Positions 25,519 through 37,234 of a stretch of 64,000 bases of DNA are shown piece by piece (position 1 is the stretch's first letter; every line of letters starts with the position of its first letter). The stretch is from Lachnospiraceae bacterium. GTDB lineage: Bacteria; Bacillota; Clostridia; Lachnospirales; Lachnospiraceae. Where the stretch lies: contig JAFZUW010000004.1 in assembly GCA_017618195.1 (NCBI GenBank), forward strand, positions 1-64,000, read 5' to 3'. Position numbers and translations under genes: made by a program. A model generated the notes under the pieces. The model did no database searches, had not been told where the DNA came from, and worked only from the letters and a program-made list of their open reading frames with translations.

Positions 25519-26361
25519 TCACAAAATGATTAAGAAGAATAAAATGACCAGTCCTAAGCCGATACGATACCAGCCGAAAACCTTAAAGTCGTGTTTCTTG
25601 ATGTATTCGATCATCCAGTTAACCGTCACGAAAGCAACCAGAAAGGCAACAATCATGCCGGCAAGAAGGATTGCGTACTGCATACCGTCAAAGTCGAAAC
25701 GGTATTTGATCAGTTTTAAAAGGCTTGCGCCGAAAAGCGTCGGGATTTCAAGGTAAAAAGTGAATTCCGCGGCCACTCCCCTGCTTGCCCCGAGAAGCAT
25801 CGCGCCGATGATCGTGATACCCGAACGGCTTGTTCCGGGGATCATCGCAAGAATCTGGAAACAGCCGATGTAAAATGCCATTTTCATCGGTATGGAACCG
25901 AGCGTCTTGTAATTCGGCGGATTGTCCTTTCGGAACTGCTCGATGAAGAGAAATACGATACCGTATAAGATCAATGTGATCATTACGGTGATCGAACTTG
26001 CCCGTCCATGAAACAGCGAATCAACAAGCGGATCAAACAAAACGCCGATCGTCATTGCGGGGACGCAGGCAACGAGGATCTTAAGCCAAAGATACAGCTT
26101 CGGTCCCTGCACGTAGATGCGCTTCTCCTCGGTCATTCCGAACGGCCACAGCCTCCTGAAGTAGATCAGCGCTACCGCAAAAACGGCGCCAAGCTGTATC
26201 ACGACCGTAAACATCTCGGAAAATGCTTCGTCCCTGAGGCATTCCGGTCTCAGTACACGCTCCATGATAAGCAGATGACCGGTACTGCTGATCGGCAAAA
26301 ATTCGGTTATGCCTTCGGTAATTCCGAGTATAACGATTTTCAAAAACTCGAAAAAGTTCAT
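25519..26361 (-). CDS. uppP: Undecaprenyl-diphosphatase (BacA/UppP type)
   Basis: Membrane phosphatase that recycles the C55 lipid carrier used for cell-wall export; overproduction is associated with bacitracin resistance. Of 280 residues most are in about eight membrane helices. Signature segments are GITEGITEFLPISSTGHL and MIPGTSRSGITIIGAMLLG, holding the catalytic E, H and R residues. The ATG at 26361 has AGAGGA upstream. It lies 19 bp before ftsK. Confidence 0.96.
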   Translation of the reverse strand: MNFFEFLKIVILGITEGITEFLPISSTGHLLIMERVLRPECLRDEAFSEMFTVVIQLGAVFAVALIYFRRLWPFGMTEEKRIYVQGPKLYLWLKILVACVPAMTIGVLFDPLVDSLFHGRASSITVMITLILYGIVFLFIEQFRKDNPPNYKTLGSIPMKMAFYIGCFQILAMIPGTSRSGITIIGAMLLGASRGVAAEFTFYLEIPTLFGASLLKLIKYRFDFDGMQYAILLAGMIVAFLVAFVTVNWMIEYIKKHDFKVFGWYRIGLGLVILFFLIIL

Positions 26362-26409
26362 CGGTTTCCTCTGTAAAACCGTCAATCACGCCGCCGTGCG
26401 TGTTCCGGC

Positions 26410-28641
26410 TTAATCTTCATAAATTTCAAATCCGGCTTCCTCGCCGCGTTTCATGTCAAGGATGAATTCCTTTTCGCGGTAATTGACTACGGCACGGTAA
26501 TCAGCCAGATCCGCACGAACCGCAAACATGATCAGCTTGCCGTTTTTAAAATGCAGATCGTACTCCGCTCCGCCCTTTGCGCGAAGCCCGGTGATCGAAC
26601 CTTCGCCGAATGATTCGGGAAGTGCCGGGAGCAGAACGACTTTGCCGCAGGCATCGTAGAAAAGCGCTTCGCCGATCGCGGATATTGCTCCGAAGTTTCC
26701 GTCAATCTGGAACGGCGGATGGTTGTCAAACAGGTTGTCAAGCGTGCTGCGCTTTAAGATTGCGATCAGATGCTCCTCAAATTTCTCAGCGTCCCGAAGT
26801 CTTGCGTAGAGATTCATGATCCACGCCCTGCTCCAGCCGGTATGGCCGCCGCCGTAATGAAGTCTCCGTTCAAGCGTAGCCTTTGCCGCCTCAAAAAGCG
26901 TCTTATCGGGATCGTCCGCACGGATCTGATCGGACGGGAACAATGCATAAAGCTGGGAAATGTGACGGTGACCGGGTTCAAGCTCCTCGTAGTCCTCCGG
27001 CCATTCCATTACCTGACCGTATTTACCGACACGGATCGGCGGCAGCTTCGAAAGAAATTCTTCGGTTTTCGCAATAAACTCTTCGTCGGTTTCCTCCATG
27101 ATCTCGGCAGCTTTCAGATAATCCGAGAACAGATCTCTTAAGATCTGCATGTCCATTGCGGAATTGTAGCAAAGGTGGCCGGTCTCCCCGTTTTGAAGCC
27201 GGTAACTGTTCTCCGGGGAAAGCGACGGACAAAGGATCAGTTCGCCGTCCTTTTCAAACAAGAAATCATGAAAGAACAAAACCGATTCCTTTAAGACCGG
27301 ATACATGTCCTCGAGGAAATTCGCATCGAGCGTATACTGATAATGCTTCCAGATATGCGTACAGAGCCAGGCCATGCCCATTACCCAATAAGTTGCCGGG
27401 ATCCAGGCATCCTGCGGCGCCGTATCGCCCCACATATCGGTATTGTGATGGGCAACCGTACCGCGGCAGTTATACATATCCTTTGCCGTCCTCTGACCGT
27501 TCGCGCACATGCGCTTCATCAGATCGAATAACGGCAGATGACAAGACCCGAGGCCGAGCATTTCGGCAGGCCAGTAATTCATTTCGGTGTTGATGTTGAT
27601 GGTAAACTTGCTGCCCCACGGCGGATCCATGCTGCCGTTCCAGATTCCCTGCAGGTTAGCCGGAAGCGTTCCCTCTCTGGACGAGGAAATAAGCAGGTAC
27701 CGGCCGAAATCGAAATATGTCTTGATCAATCCGGTATCGGGATTCTCTCCGTTTAACAGTCTCAGACGTTCGTCGGTCGGAACAAGATCCATGTCGGGAT
27801 CCGAATTCAGGTTCAGCTTGGTGCGGCCGAACAGGGATCGATAATCGTTCGTGTGACCGGTCAAAAGGTCGCAGTAAGATTTGCCGCGCGCATTATTTAA
27901 TGTCTTCTTCACTTCGGAAACCGGATCCGCGGCGCGGAACGTCGTATAAGCCGTAAACAGAAGGCAAACCTTACAAACCTGTCTGCAGATCAGATTCTCG
28001 CCGATGCATTCGACTTCGCCGCCCATATGAAAGCTTGTAAGTCCGCTTGCGAAACGGTAATCCTCGCCGGCCATGGAACCGAGCGTATAAACCGTGTCGC
28101 GGTCATGGTAAGCTCCGTCGTAAAAGGTCTTACGGCCGAAATTTACGTCAACGTCGAAAGGAATTTCTTCGTCGGTCGAAAGCATGATGACCATAAGGTC
28201 GTCCGGCGCGCTTACGAATATTTCTTCGCGGTAGGTCACGTCATTCTTTCTTTTACGGACGCGGGCAACCGCATTTTCAAGGTCAAGCTCCCGTTCGTAA
28301 TCGGACCATTCACCCTGACCCGTTTTGTAATAGATGTTAAGCTCTCCGAGCGTCGAATACGTTCTCTCGCTCTGCGGAACGCCGGTAAAGCTGTGAAGCA
28401 GCAGCTCCTCGGCCTCACTGATATGGCCGTCAAGGATCAGTTCGCGGACTCTTCCGAGATTATGTCTCGCGTCCTGGTTGATCCGGTACATCGGTCCGCC
28501 GTACCAAAGGGAATCTTCATTCAGCTGGATCTTCTCCTGATCCGTTCCGCCGAAAACCATCCCTCCGAGGCGTCCGTTACCGACCGGCAAAGCCTTGTTC
28601 CAGTCATTTCCTGCACTTTGTCTGTAAAATAAGCGACTCAT
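26410..28641 (-). CDS. Glycoside hydrolase family 95 (alpha-L-fucosidase/galactosidase type)
   Basis: 743-residue intracellular-type glycosidase, with no signal peptide. The N-terminal beta-sandwich begins with WNKALPVGNGRLGGMVFGG, then KIQLNEDSLWYGGP. The (alpha/alpha)6 barrel carries INTEMNYWPAEMLGL, HRHISQLYALFPSDQI, HTGWSRAWIMNLYARL and FQIDGNFGAISAI, the conserved blocks of GH95. Characterised members release alpha-1,2-L-fucose or alpha-L-galactose from host glycans and plant xyloglucan; the specificity here cannot be read from motifs. The ATG at 28641 has GGAG four bases upstream. It is 118 bp downstream of a GH2 beta-galactosidase, and together they suit degradation of fucosylated or galactosylated oligosaccharides. 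Confidence 0.92.
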   Translation of the reverse strand: MSRLFYRQSAGNDWNKALPVGNGRLGGMVFGGTDQEKIQLNEDSLWYGGPMYRINQDARHNLGRVRELILDGHISEAEELLLHSFTGVPQSERTYSTLGELNIYYKTGQGEWSDYERELDLENAVARVRKRKNDVTYREEIFVSAPDDLMVIMLSTDEEIPFDVDVNFGRKTFYDGAYHDRDTVYTLGSMAGEDYRFASGLTSFHMGGEVECIGENLICRQVCKVCLLFTAYTTFRAADPVSEVKKTLNNARGKSYCDLLTGHTNDYRSLFGRTKLNLNSDPDMDLVPTDERLRLLNGENPDTGLIKTYFDFGRYLLISSSREGTLPANLQGIWNGSMDPPWGSKFTININTEMNYWPAEMLGLGSCHLPLFDLMKRMCANGQRTAKDMYNCRGTVAHHNTDMWGDTAPQDAWIPATYWVMGMAWLCTHIWKHYQYTLDANFLEDMYPVLKESVLFFHDFLFEKDGELILCPSLSPENSYRLQNGETGHLCYNSAMDMQILRDLFSDYLKAAEIMEETDEEFIAKTEEFLSKLPPIRVGKYGQVMEWPEDYEELEPGHRHISQLYALFPSDQIRADDPDKTLFEAAKATLERRLHYGGGHTGWSRAWIMNLYARLRDAEKFEEHLIAILKRSTLDNLFDNHPPFQIDGNFGAISAIGEALFYDACGKVVLLPALPESFGEGSITGLRAKGGAEYDLHFKNGKLIMFAVRADLADYRAVVNYREKEFILDMKRGEEAGFEIYED

Positions 28642-28759
28642 TACTCTCCGATTTAACACACCGCCCCAAGCGGGCGGATCTCCCTGTTACTTGATCGGCT
28701 GCCCGCCCAAACGTGCGAGTACCGTTTTCTTCTTTCTTTCCCATTTGGGATTGCCGTAT

Positions 28760-31873
<3,114 letters not shown>

Positions 31874-31876
31874 TTA

Positions 31877-33964
31877 TTATGCCTTCAGATCCTTCATCGA
31901 GAAGCTGAAGCGGCCCATCTTATCCTTGCCGAGGCATACAACCTTGACAACGTCGCCGAGCGTAAGAACGTCCTCAACGTGATTGATGCGTTCCTTGGCA
32001 ATCTTGGAAATATGGATCATGCCTTCCTTACCGGGTGCAAACTCAAGGAATGCGCCGAAATCCTTAATGCTGACAACCTTACCTTCAAGGATCTGGCCTT
32101 CTTCGAACTCGGTAACGATGATCTCAACCATTCTGCGGGCCTTTTCCATAGCCTCGGGATCGGTTCCGCAGATGGAAACGTTTCCGTCATCGGTGATATC
32201 GATCTTAACGCCGGTAGCGTCGATGATCGCATTGATGGTCTTGCCTCTCTGTCCGACAACGTCGCCGATCTTCTGGGGATCGATCGACATCTGGATGATC
32301 TTCGGAGCGTATTTGCTTACTTCCTTGCGAGGCTCTGCGATTGCGGGCTTCATGCAGTTGTCCATGATGAAAAGTCTTGCTTCACGGCATCTTGCGATAG
32401 CGCCCTCAACGATCTGACGGGTAAGACCGTGGATCTTGATATCCATCTGGATTGCGGTAATACCTTCGGTCGTACCGGTTACCTTGAAGTCCATATCGCC
32501 GAAGAAGTCTTCAAGACCCTGGATATCGGTAAGAAGTACGAAATCGTCATCGGTCTCGCCGGTAACAAGTCCGCAGCTGATACCTGCAACCATTCTCTTG
32601 ATCGGAACGCCTGCAGCCATAAGGGACATGCAGCTTGCACAGGTCGAAGCCATGGAAGTCGAACCGTTAGACTCGAACGTCTCGGATACGGCACGGATTG
32701 CGTAAGGGAACTCTTCCTCGGAAGGAAGTACCGGAAGCAGTGCGCGCTCAGCGAGTGCTCCGTGACCGATCTCACGGCGTCCGGGACCTCTCGAAACCTT
32801 GGTCTCGCCTACGGAGTAAGCCGGGAAATTATACTGATGCAGGTAACGTTTGCTTACGATGTTGTCATCAAGACCGTCAACCTTCTGTGCCTCGGAAAGA
32901 GGTGCAAGGGTAACGATATCGCAGATCTGCGTCTGTCCGCGGGTGAACATCGAAGAACCGTGTACTCTCGGGATGAGGTCAACCTCAGCGGCAAGAGGAC
33001 GGATCTCGGTGATTGCACGTCCGTCGGGACGCTTGTGATCCTTGAGGATCATCTTACGAACGGTCTTCTTCTCGTACTGGTAAACGGCTTCGTCAATCAG
33101 GGGAAGCCACTCTTCGTTATCGGCGAAACGCTCTGCGAGGGTATCCTTCATATTGCGGATACGCTCTTCTCTCTCCTGCTTCTCAGGGGAGAACATCAGA
33201 ACTTCCATGTCAGCCGGAGGAACGATCTCCTTGATGGCTGCGAACAGCTCTTCCGGAATCGCGCAACTCGTGTAAGAATGCTTCGGCTTGCCGCACTCTG
33301 CAACGATCTTGTCGATGAACTCGATGATCTTCTTGTTGGTAGCGTCAGCGAGGTAGATGGCTTCGATCATCGTAGCTTCGGGAAGCTCGTTCGCGCCTGC
33401 CTCGATCATGATAACCTTATCTCTCGTGGAAGCTACGGTCAGCTTCAGGTCGCCCTTCTGGGTCTGCTCCTGCGTAGGGTTAAGGATGAACTGGCCGTCG
33501 ATCATGCCGACCTGCGTCGTAGCGCAGGGACCGTCGAACGGGATATCGGAAATCGCCACGGCGATTGCGGAACCGAGCATTGCGGTAAGCTCAGGCGTGC
33601 ATTCGGGATCAACGCTCAAAACGAGGTTGTTGATCGTTACGTCGTTGCGGTAGTCCTTCGGGAACAAAGGACGCATCGGACGGTCGATAACACGGGAAGT
33701 AAGGATTGCGTTCTCGCTTGCCTTACCTTCTCTCTTGTTAAAACCTCCGGGGATTTTGCCTACGGCATACATCTTCTCCTCATACTCAACGCTGAGGGGG
33801 AAGAAATCAATGCCGTCTCTCGGCTTTTCACTTGCGGTAGCGGTCGAAAGAACCGTCGTATCGCCGTAGTGCATCAATGCTGCACCGTTTGCCTGCTTCG
33901 CAACCCTGTCAATGTCAACGGTCAGGGTGCGGCCGGCAAGTTCCATACTGAAACTCTTGTACAT
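31877..33964 (-). CDS. pnp: Polyribonucleotide nucleotidyltransferase (PNPase)
   Basis: Phosphorolytic 3'-5' exoribonuclease of mRNA decay. Two RNase PH-like domains frame a helical domain. The second holds FTRGQTQ and SNGSTSMASTCASCMSLMA, typical of the active core. A KH domain (QKIGDVVGQRGKTINAI) and an S1 domain (GQILEGKVVSIKDFGAFLEF) complete the 695 residues. The ATG at 33964 has AAAGGAG six bases upstream. It has its own promoter, and rpsO, its usual upstream neighbour, is 5 kb away. Confidence 0.97.
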   Translation of the reverse strand: MYKSFSMELAGRTLTVDIDRVAKQANGAALMHYGDTTVLSTATASEKPRDGIDFFPLSVEYEEKMYAVGKIPGGFNKREGKASENAILTSRVIDRPMRPLFPKDYRNDVTINNLVLSVDPECTPELTAMLGSAIAVAISDIPFDGPCATTQVGMIDGQFILNPTQEQTQKGDLKLTVASTRDKVIMIEAGANELPEATMIEAIYLADATNKKIIEFIDKIVAECGKPKHSYTSCAIPEELFAAIKEIVPPADMEVLMFSPEKQEREERIRNMKDTLAERFADNEEWLPLIDEAVYQYEKKTVRKMILKDHKRPDGRAITEIRPLAAEVDLIPRVHGSSMFTRGQTQICDIVTLAPLSEAQKVDGLDDNIVSKRYLHQYNFPAYSVGETKVSRGPGRREIGHGALAERALLPVLPSEEEFPYAIRAVSETFESNGSTSMASTCASCMSLMAAGVPIKRMVAGISCGLVTGETDDDFVLLTDIQGLEDFFGDMDFKVTGTTEGITAIQMDIKIHGLTRQIVEGAIARCREARLFIMDNCMKPAIAEPRKEVSKYAPKIIQMSIDPQKIGDVVGQRGKTINAIIDATGVKIDITDDGNVSICGTDPEAMEKARRMVEIIVTEFEEGQILEGKVVSIKDFGAFLEFAPGKEGMIHISKIAKERINHVEDVLTLGDVVKVVCLGKDKMGRFSFSMKDLKA

Positions 33965-34102
33965 ACAGTACTCCTTTCTTTTCACGGAGTCCCCGTAACA
34001 ACTGATAAATCAGCCTCCGGCAGCGGACTTATCAGAAGTCACGGTGAAAAAGACCCCGTATGTTTTATTTTGTTATGCGCACATAAACCCGCATTCTGCT
34101 AA

Positions 34103-34111
34103 ATTATATCA
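34103..34111 (-). promoter_or_regulatory. Extended -10 promoter of pnp
   Basis: TGATATAAT on the minus strand is a TGnTATAAT extended -10 element; no good -35 lies 17 bp upstream. The expected start near 34096 gives a leader of about 130 nt. Confidence 0.65.
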
Positions 34112-34242
34112 CACATCCCGAAAAAATACCATATGATAACGAAAAAAATTGCCCATTCGAAGCACATTTTCACATAATTTTCAGAACTTTCCGGCTCATT
34201 TTAACCGCTTTCCGGCTGCAGACCTGAATAGCCGTTGAAAAC

Positions 34243-34281
34243 AGTAAAAAACCGGAGCCTTCCCAATCGGGAAAACTCCGG
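34243..34281 (-). terminator. Intrinsic terminator of the cellulase gene
   Basis: CCGGAG (34252-34257) and CTCCGG (34276-34281), extended by TCCC/GGGA inside, form a stem. The minus strand continues TTTTTTACTGTTTTC. It lies 6 nt past the cellulase stop. Confidence 0.9.
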
Positions 34282-34287
34282 AAAATG

Positions 34288-35937
34288 TTACGGAATCGTG
34301 ATATCGGTTATCGTAAGCGGACCGTCGGCCGCAATAATGATACCTACGCCATCAAGCGTTCCTTTCGCGCCGATCGTTTTGTTATAGCTTTCGGCATCAA
34401 GCCGGATCTGCTTTCCGCTGCCTGACGCCTTGCAGCACCAATAGTTCTTCGCGGCCGCGTTGACGCCGCAATGGATCACGGCCTTCCAGCCGTTCACTGC
34501 GCTTCCGCCGCCGTTTTTGATGATGAAATCACACTGGTAGCAGTATTTGCCGCCTTCCATCCATGTGTTTACGGAAACAACGGATACCGTCAGGTTTCCG
34601 ATCGTCTTTCGGAACGAAATCGCCTTCGGGGTTCCTTCCCCGCCGCTGTAGCCGGTCTCCGCCTGCTCGAGGATCTTCTCCAGCTCCTCTTCGGTGAATT
34701 CGGTCTTTCCGTGCAGAATGCGTACAAGCCAGTTGCCCTCGACGGAAAGGTCTTCCTCGTTAAATCCGCTCAGCTTCTTTACGCCGTTTTTGATCAGCGA
34801 CGAGCTTTCGTTCTTGTTCGCAAGGTTCCAGCAGATATACGAAACCTTGTACTGATCCATGACAGCGACCCATTTGTTCGCTTCCTCGATGTCGCAGCGT
34901 CCGTTACCGGAAGCGTCCGTGATGCCGTATTCGCTGACAAATACGGGCAGCCCCGCCTTGATCGCCGCAACCATCTTCGATCGGAGATTATCCTTATGCG
35001 TGCCGGCATAAAAATGAAGCGCGTACATCAGATTCGTGCCCTTAACGGGATCGGCCGCTGCACGGTCCACGTCCTGGCTCCAGGTCGGGGTGCCGATAAT
35101 GATGATGGCGTCTTTCGCATTTGAGCGGATCACGGGAATGATGCGCTCTGCGTATTTCTTAATCTCGGGCCAGTCGGTGCCGCCGTTCGGCTCGTTGCAG
35201 ATTTCATAGATGACGTTACCGTAGGAACCGAATTCCGCGGTCATTTCCCTGAAGAATGCCTCCGCCTCGTCGGCATATTTCATCGGGGTCAGGTCATGCA
35301 GAATATGCCAGTCGATGATGACGTACATGCCGAGCTCGGTCGCGTACTGAACGCCGTTTTTCACAACGGTCTTCAGTTTTTCCTTAACCGCGCTTCCGCC
35401 GACGCAGTAGCCGTTCTCGTCGGTATACATCGCGAGACGGATCACGTTCGCGCCCCATTCGTCGCGGATTGTCTTAAACGTTTCCCGGTTTACATATTCG
35501 GGGAACCACTGAAGCCCATGCGTGCTGACGCCCTTTAACTGGTATTCCTTACCGTATGCGTCGATAATCTTCGTTCCGGAAACGGTAAGCTTGCCGTGAT
35601 TCCCGTAAGGCGTTCCTTCCTCGGGCTTCCAATCGGGATCAATCGGCGTTCCGGTCGGCTCGGGTGTCGGTTCTTCGGTCGGCTTAGGAGTCGGCTCAGC
35701 CGTAGGCTCCAATGTAGGTTCGGCCGTAGGCTCCGTACTCGGAGTCACGTCATCTCCTCCGGGGGAAGGAACCGGTGTCGCAGTCAGTTCGGCCGTAGGT
35801 TTCGGATCCTTTTTAACGCTGTCATCATCGTCGCTGTTTTTGTAAACAACATAGAAAATGATACCGCCGACAAGCAGGATAAACCATACGATGCCGATTA
35901 CGATCCAAAGCCTGAAATTCCGTTTCTTATTCTCCAT
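34288..35937 (-). CDS. Membrane-anchored GH5 cellulase with CBM2-like module
   Basis: Endo-acting beta-1,4-glucanase type protein of 549 residues exposed outside the cell. A transmembrane anchor (about 10-31) without a cleavage site is followed by an acidic stretch. A Thr-Pro-Glu linker of TAEPT/PTPEPT repeats spans about 45-105. The GH5 barrel (112-405) has the acid/base E249 in CNEP and the nucleophile E336 in VFVSEYG, with YALHFYAG. The C-terminal 110 residues (KNGGGSAVNGWKAVIHCG, YNKTIGAKGTLDGVGI) resemble family 2 carbohydrate-binding modules. The ATG at 35937, nine bases after GAGAGG, is better than the one three codons earlier, which abuts the site. It follows folC by 13 bp and ends in a strong terminator. 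Confidence 0.92.
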   Translation of the reverse strand: MENKKRNFRLWIVIGIVWFILLVGGIIFYVVYKNSDDDDSVKKDPKPTAELTATPVPSPGGDDVTPSTEPTAEPTLEPTAEPTPKPTEEPTPEPTGTPIDPDWKPEEGTPYGNHGKLTVSGTKIIDAYGKEYQLKGVSTHGLQWFPEYVNRETFKTIRDEWGANVIRLAMYTDENGYCVGGSAVKEKLKTVVKNGVQYATELGMYVIIDWHILHDLTPMKYADEAEAFFREMTAEFGSYGNVIYEICNEPNGGTDWPEIKKYAERIIPVIRSNAKDAIIIIGTPTWSQDVDRAAADPVKGTNLMYALHFYAGTHKDNLRSKMVAAIKAGLPVFVSEYGITDASGNGRCDIEEANKWVAVMDQYKVSYICWNLANKNESSSLIKNGVKKLSGFNEEDLSVEGNWLVRILHGKTEFTEEELEKILEQAETGYSGGEGTPKAISFRKTIGNLTVSVVSVNTWMEGGKYCYQCDFIIKNGGGSAVNGWKAVIHCGVNAAAKNYWCCKASGSGKQIRLDAESYNKTIGAKGTLDGVGIIIAADGPLTITDITIP

Positions 35938-35950
35938 ATTACGCATCCTC

Positions 35951-37219
35951 TCAATTTGAGGTCTTGCCGAAGTATGTGCGGATCCGGTCCGTCATATAAA
36001 GAGACCCGATGCAGAGGATCACGTCCTTGTCGCTTCCTTTCCGCTCATACTTGCCGATCCACTCTTCGGGATCATCGGTACGGTTCAATTGAAACTCTTC
36101 ACAAAGCTCCTGCAGTTCTTCCTCGGGGATCGCACGCGGGTGATCGAACCGGAAGAACGTAATGTCATCCGCAAACTCGCTCATGATCGTAAGCATGCTG
36201 CGGTAATCCTTATCAGCCAGGATTCCGGTAAGGATGTGGATCTTTCTGCCGACAAATGCGGACGTGGCAAAGAACTCTTCCGCAGCCGTAATACACTGAG
36301 GATTATGCCCTCCGTCAAGATAAACCGTCGGCTTTATATGGAGCAGTTCCATCCTCGCGGGCCATTCCACGTTGGCCATTCCGCGAATGATGTCAATATC
36401 GCTGATGTAATAATCCGTTTTGTTAAGCAGTCGGATTACTTCAATCGCAACGGCGCAGTTCTTCTGCTGGTGCTTCCCGAGAAGACGAAGCTCGATATCG
36501 TAATCGCGGTAACGGAAATGCTCAAAATGCGGAACCGCGGGAAGCGGCTTCAGAAGCGCAAGGTCAACCGTTGAAACCGGAGCATTCCTTGCTTCCGCCG
36601 TTTTCATAAGAACTTCCATTGCTTCCGGACAGGAAGGATACAATACGACGTTACAGTCCTTTTTAATGATTCCGGCCTTCGCCGAAGCGATCTCGGCAAT
36701 CGTGTTTCCGAGAATCTTGCAGTGATCGAGGCCGATGTTCATGATCACGCTGCAGAGCGGGTTCGGAACGATGTTGGTCGGATCGTAAGTTCCGCCGAGT
36801 CCGGTCTCCAAAACAACGATGTCGCAGTTTTCACGAGAAAAATACAGCAGCGCAATGATCGTCAGCAGTTCAAACTGGTTCGGCGCATCCGAAAGCGTAT
36901 CCGTATAGTTCATTACTTCTTCGGCAATCGCGGTAAGCGATTCCTTCGGGATCAGCTCGCCGTTGATCTGGATTCGTTCACGGAAATCATGGATATACGG
37001 GGATGTAAACAGTCCGACACGGTATCCTGCTTCCTTCAAAACCGAATGCAGCATCGCGGAAACGGACCCTTTGCCGTTCGTACCGGCAACATGAATGACT
37101 TTAAGGCTATCTTCGGGGTTTCCGAAGTATTCCATCGTCTTCTTCATGCGGTAAAGACCCGCAAACTGCGAGAAAAAGCTCTTGGACGTAAGTTTCGTTA
37201 AAATCTCTTCGTAAGTCAC
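35951..37219 (-). CDS. folC: Folylpolyglutamate/dihydrofolate synthase, copy 1
   Basis: Mur-ligase-like enzyme that adds glutamate to folates (and in bifunctional members to dihydropteroate). The P-loop reads HVAGTNGKGSVSAML, the second conserved block LETGLGGTYDPTNIV, and the C-terminal domain YLDGGHNPQC. Length 422. The start codon is GTG (37219) with AGAGG eleven bases upstream. It is the second gene of a tandem folC pair behind folT. Confidence 0.93.
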   Translation of the reverse strand: MTYEEILTKLTSKSFFSQFAGLYRMKKTMEYFGNPEDSLKVIHVAGTNGKGSVSAMLHSVLKEAGYRVGLFTSPYIHDFRERIQINGELIPKESLTAIAEEVMNYTDTLSDAPNQFELLTIIALLYFSRENCDIVVLETGLGGTYDPTNIVPNPLCSVIMNIGLDHCKILGNTIAEIASAKAGIIKKDCNVVLYPSCPEAMEVLMKTAEARNAPVSTVDLALLKPLPAVPHFEHFRYRDYDIELRLLGKHQQKNCAVAIEVIRLLNKTDYYISDIDIIRGMANVEWPARMELLHIKPTVYLDGGHNPQCITAAEEFFATSAFVGRKIHILTGILADKDYRSMLTIMSEFADDITFFRFDHPRAIPEEELQELCEEFQLNRTDDPEEWIGKYERKGSDKDVILCIGSLYMTDRIRTYFGKTSN

Positions 37220-37234
37220 GGCAAATACAACCTC

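Larger units (their letters stand above)
33965..34287. other. 323-bp gene-free spacer upstream of pnp
   Basis: No gene seen. It contains a roughly 130-nt pnp leader, a TATAAT-type promoter at 34103-34111, an AT-rich stretch at 34120-34185, and the terminator of the cellulase gene at 34243-34281. The leader can fold a stem in which CTGATAA pairs with TTATCAG around a GC-rich loop shortly before the ribosome binding site. Confidence 0.75.

Noticed and set aside
28642-28759. GC-rich inverted repeat between the two glycosidase genes as a terminator
   Set aside because: GCGGGC/GCCCGC can pair but no T-run follows, and no promoter is seen after it, so the two genes may be co-transcribed.
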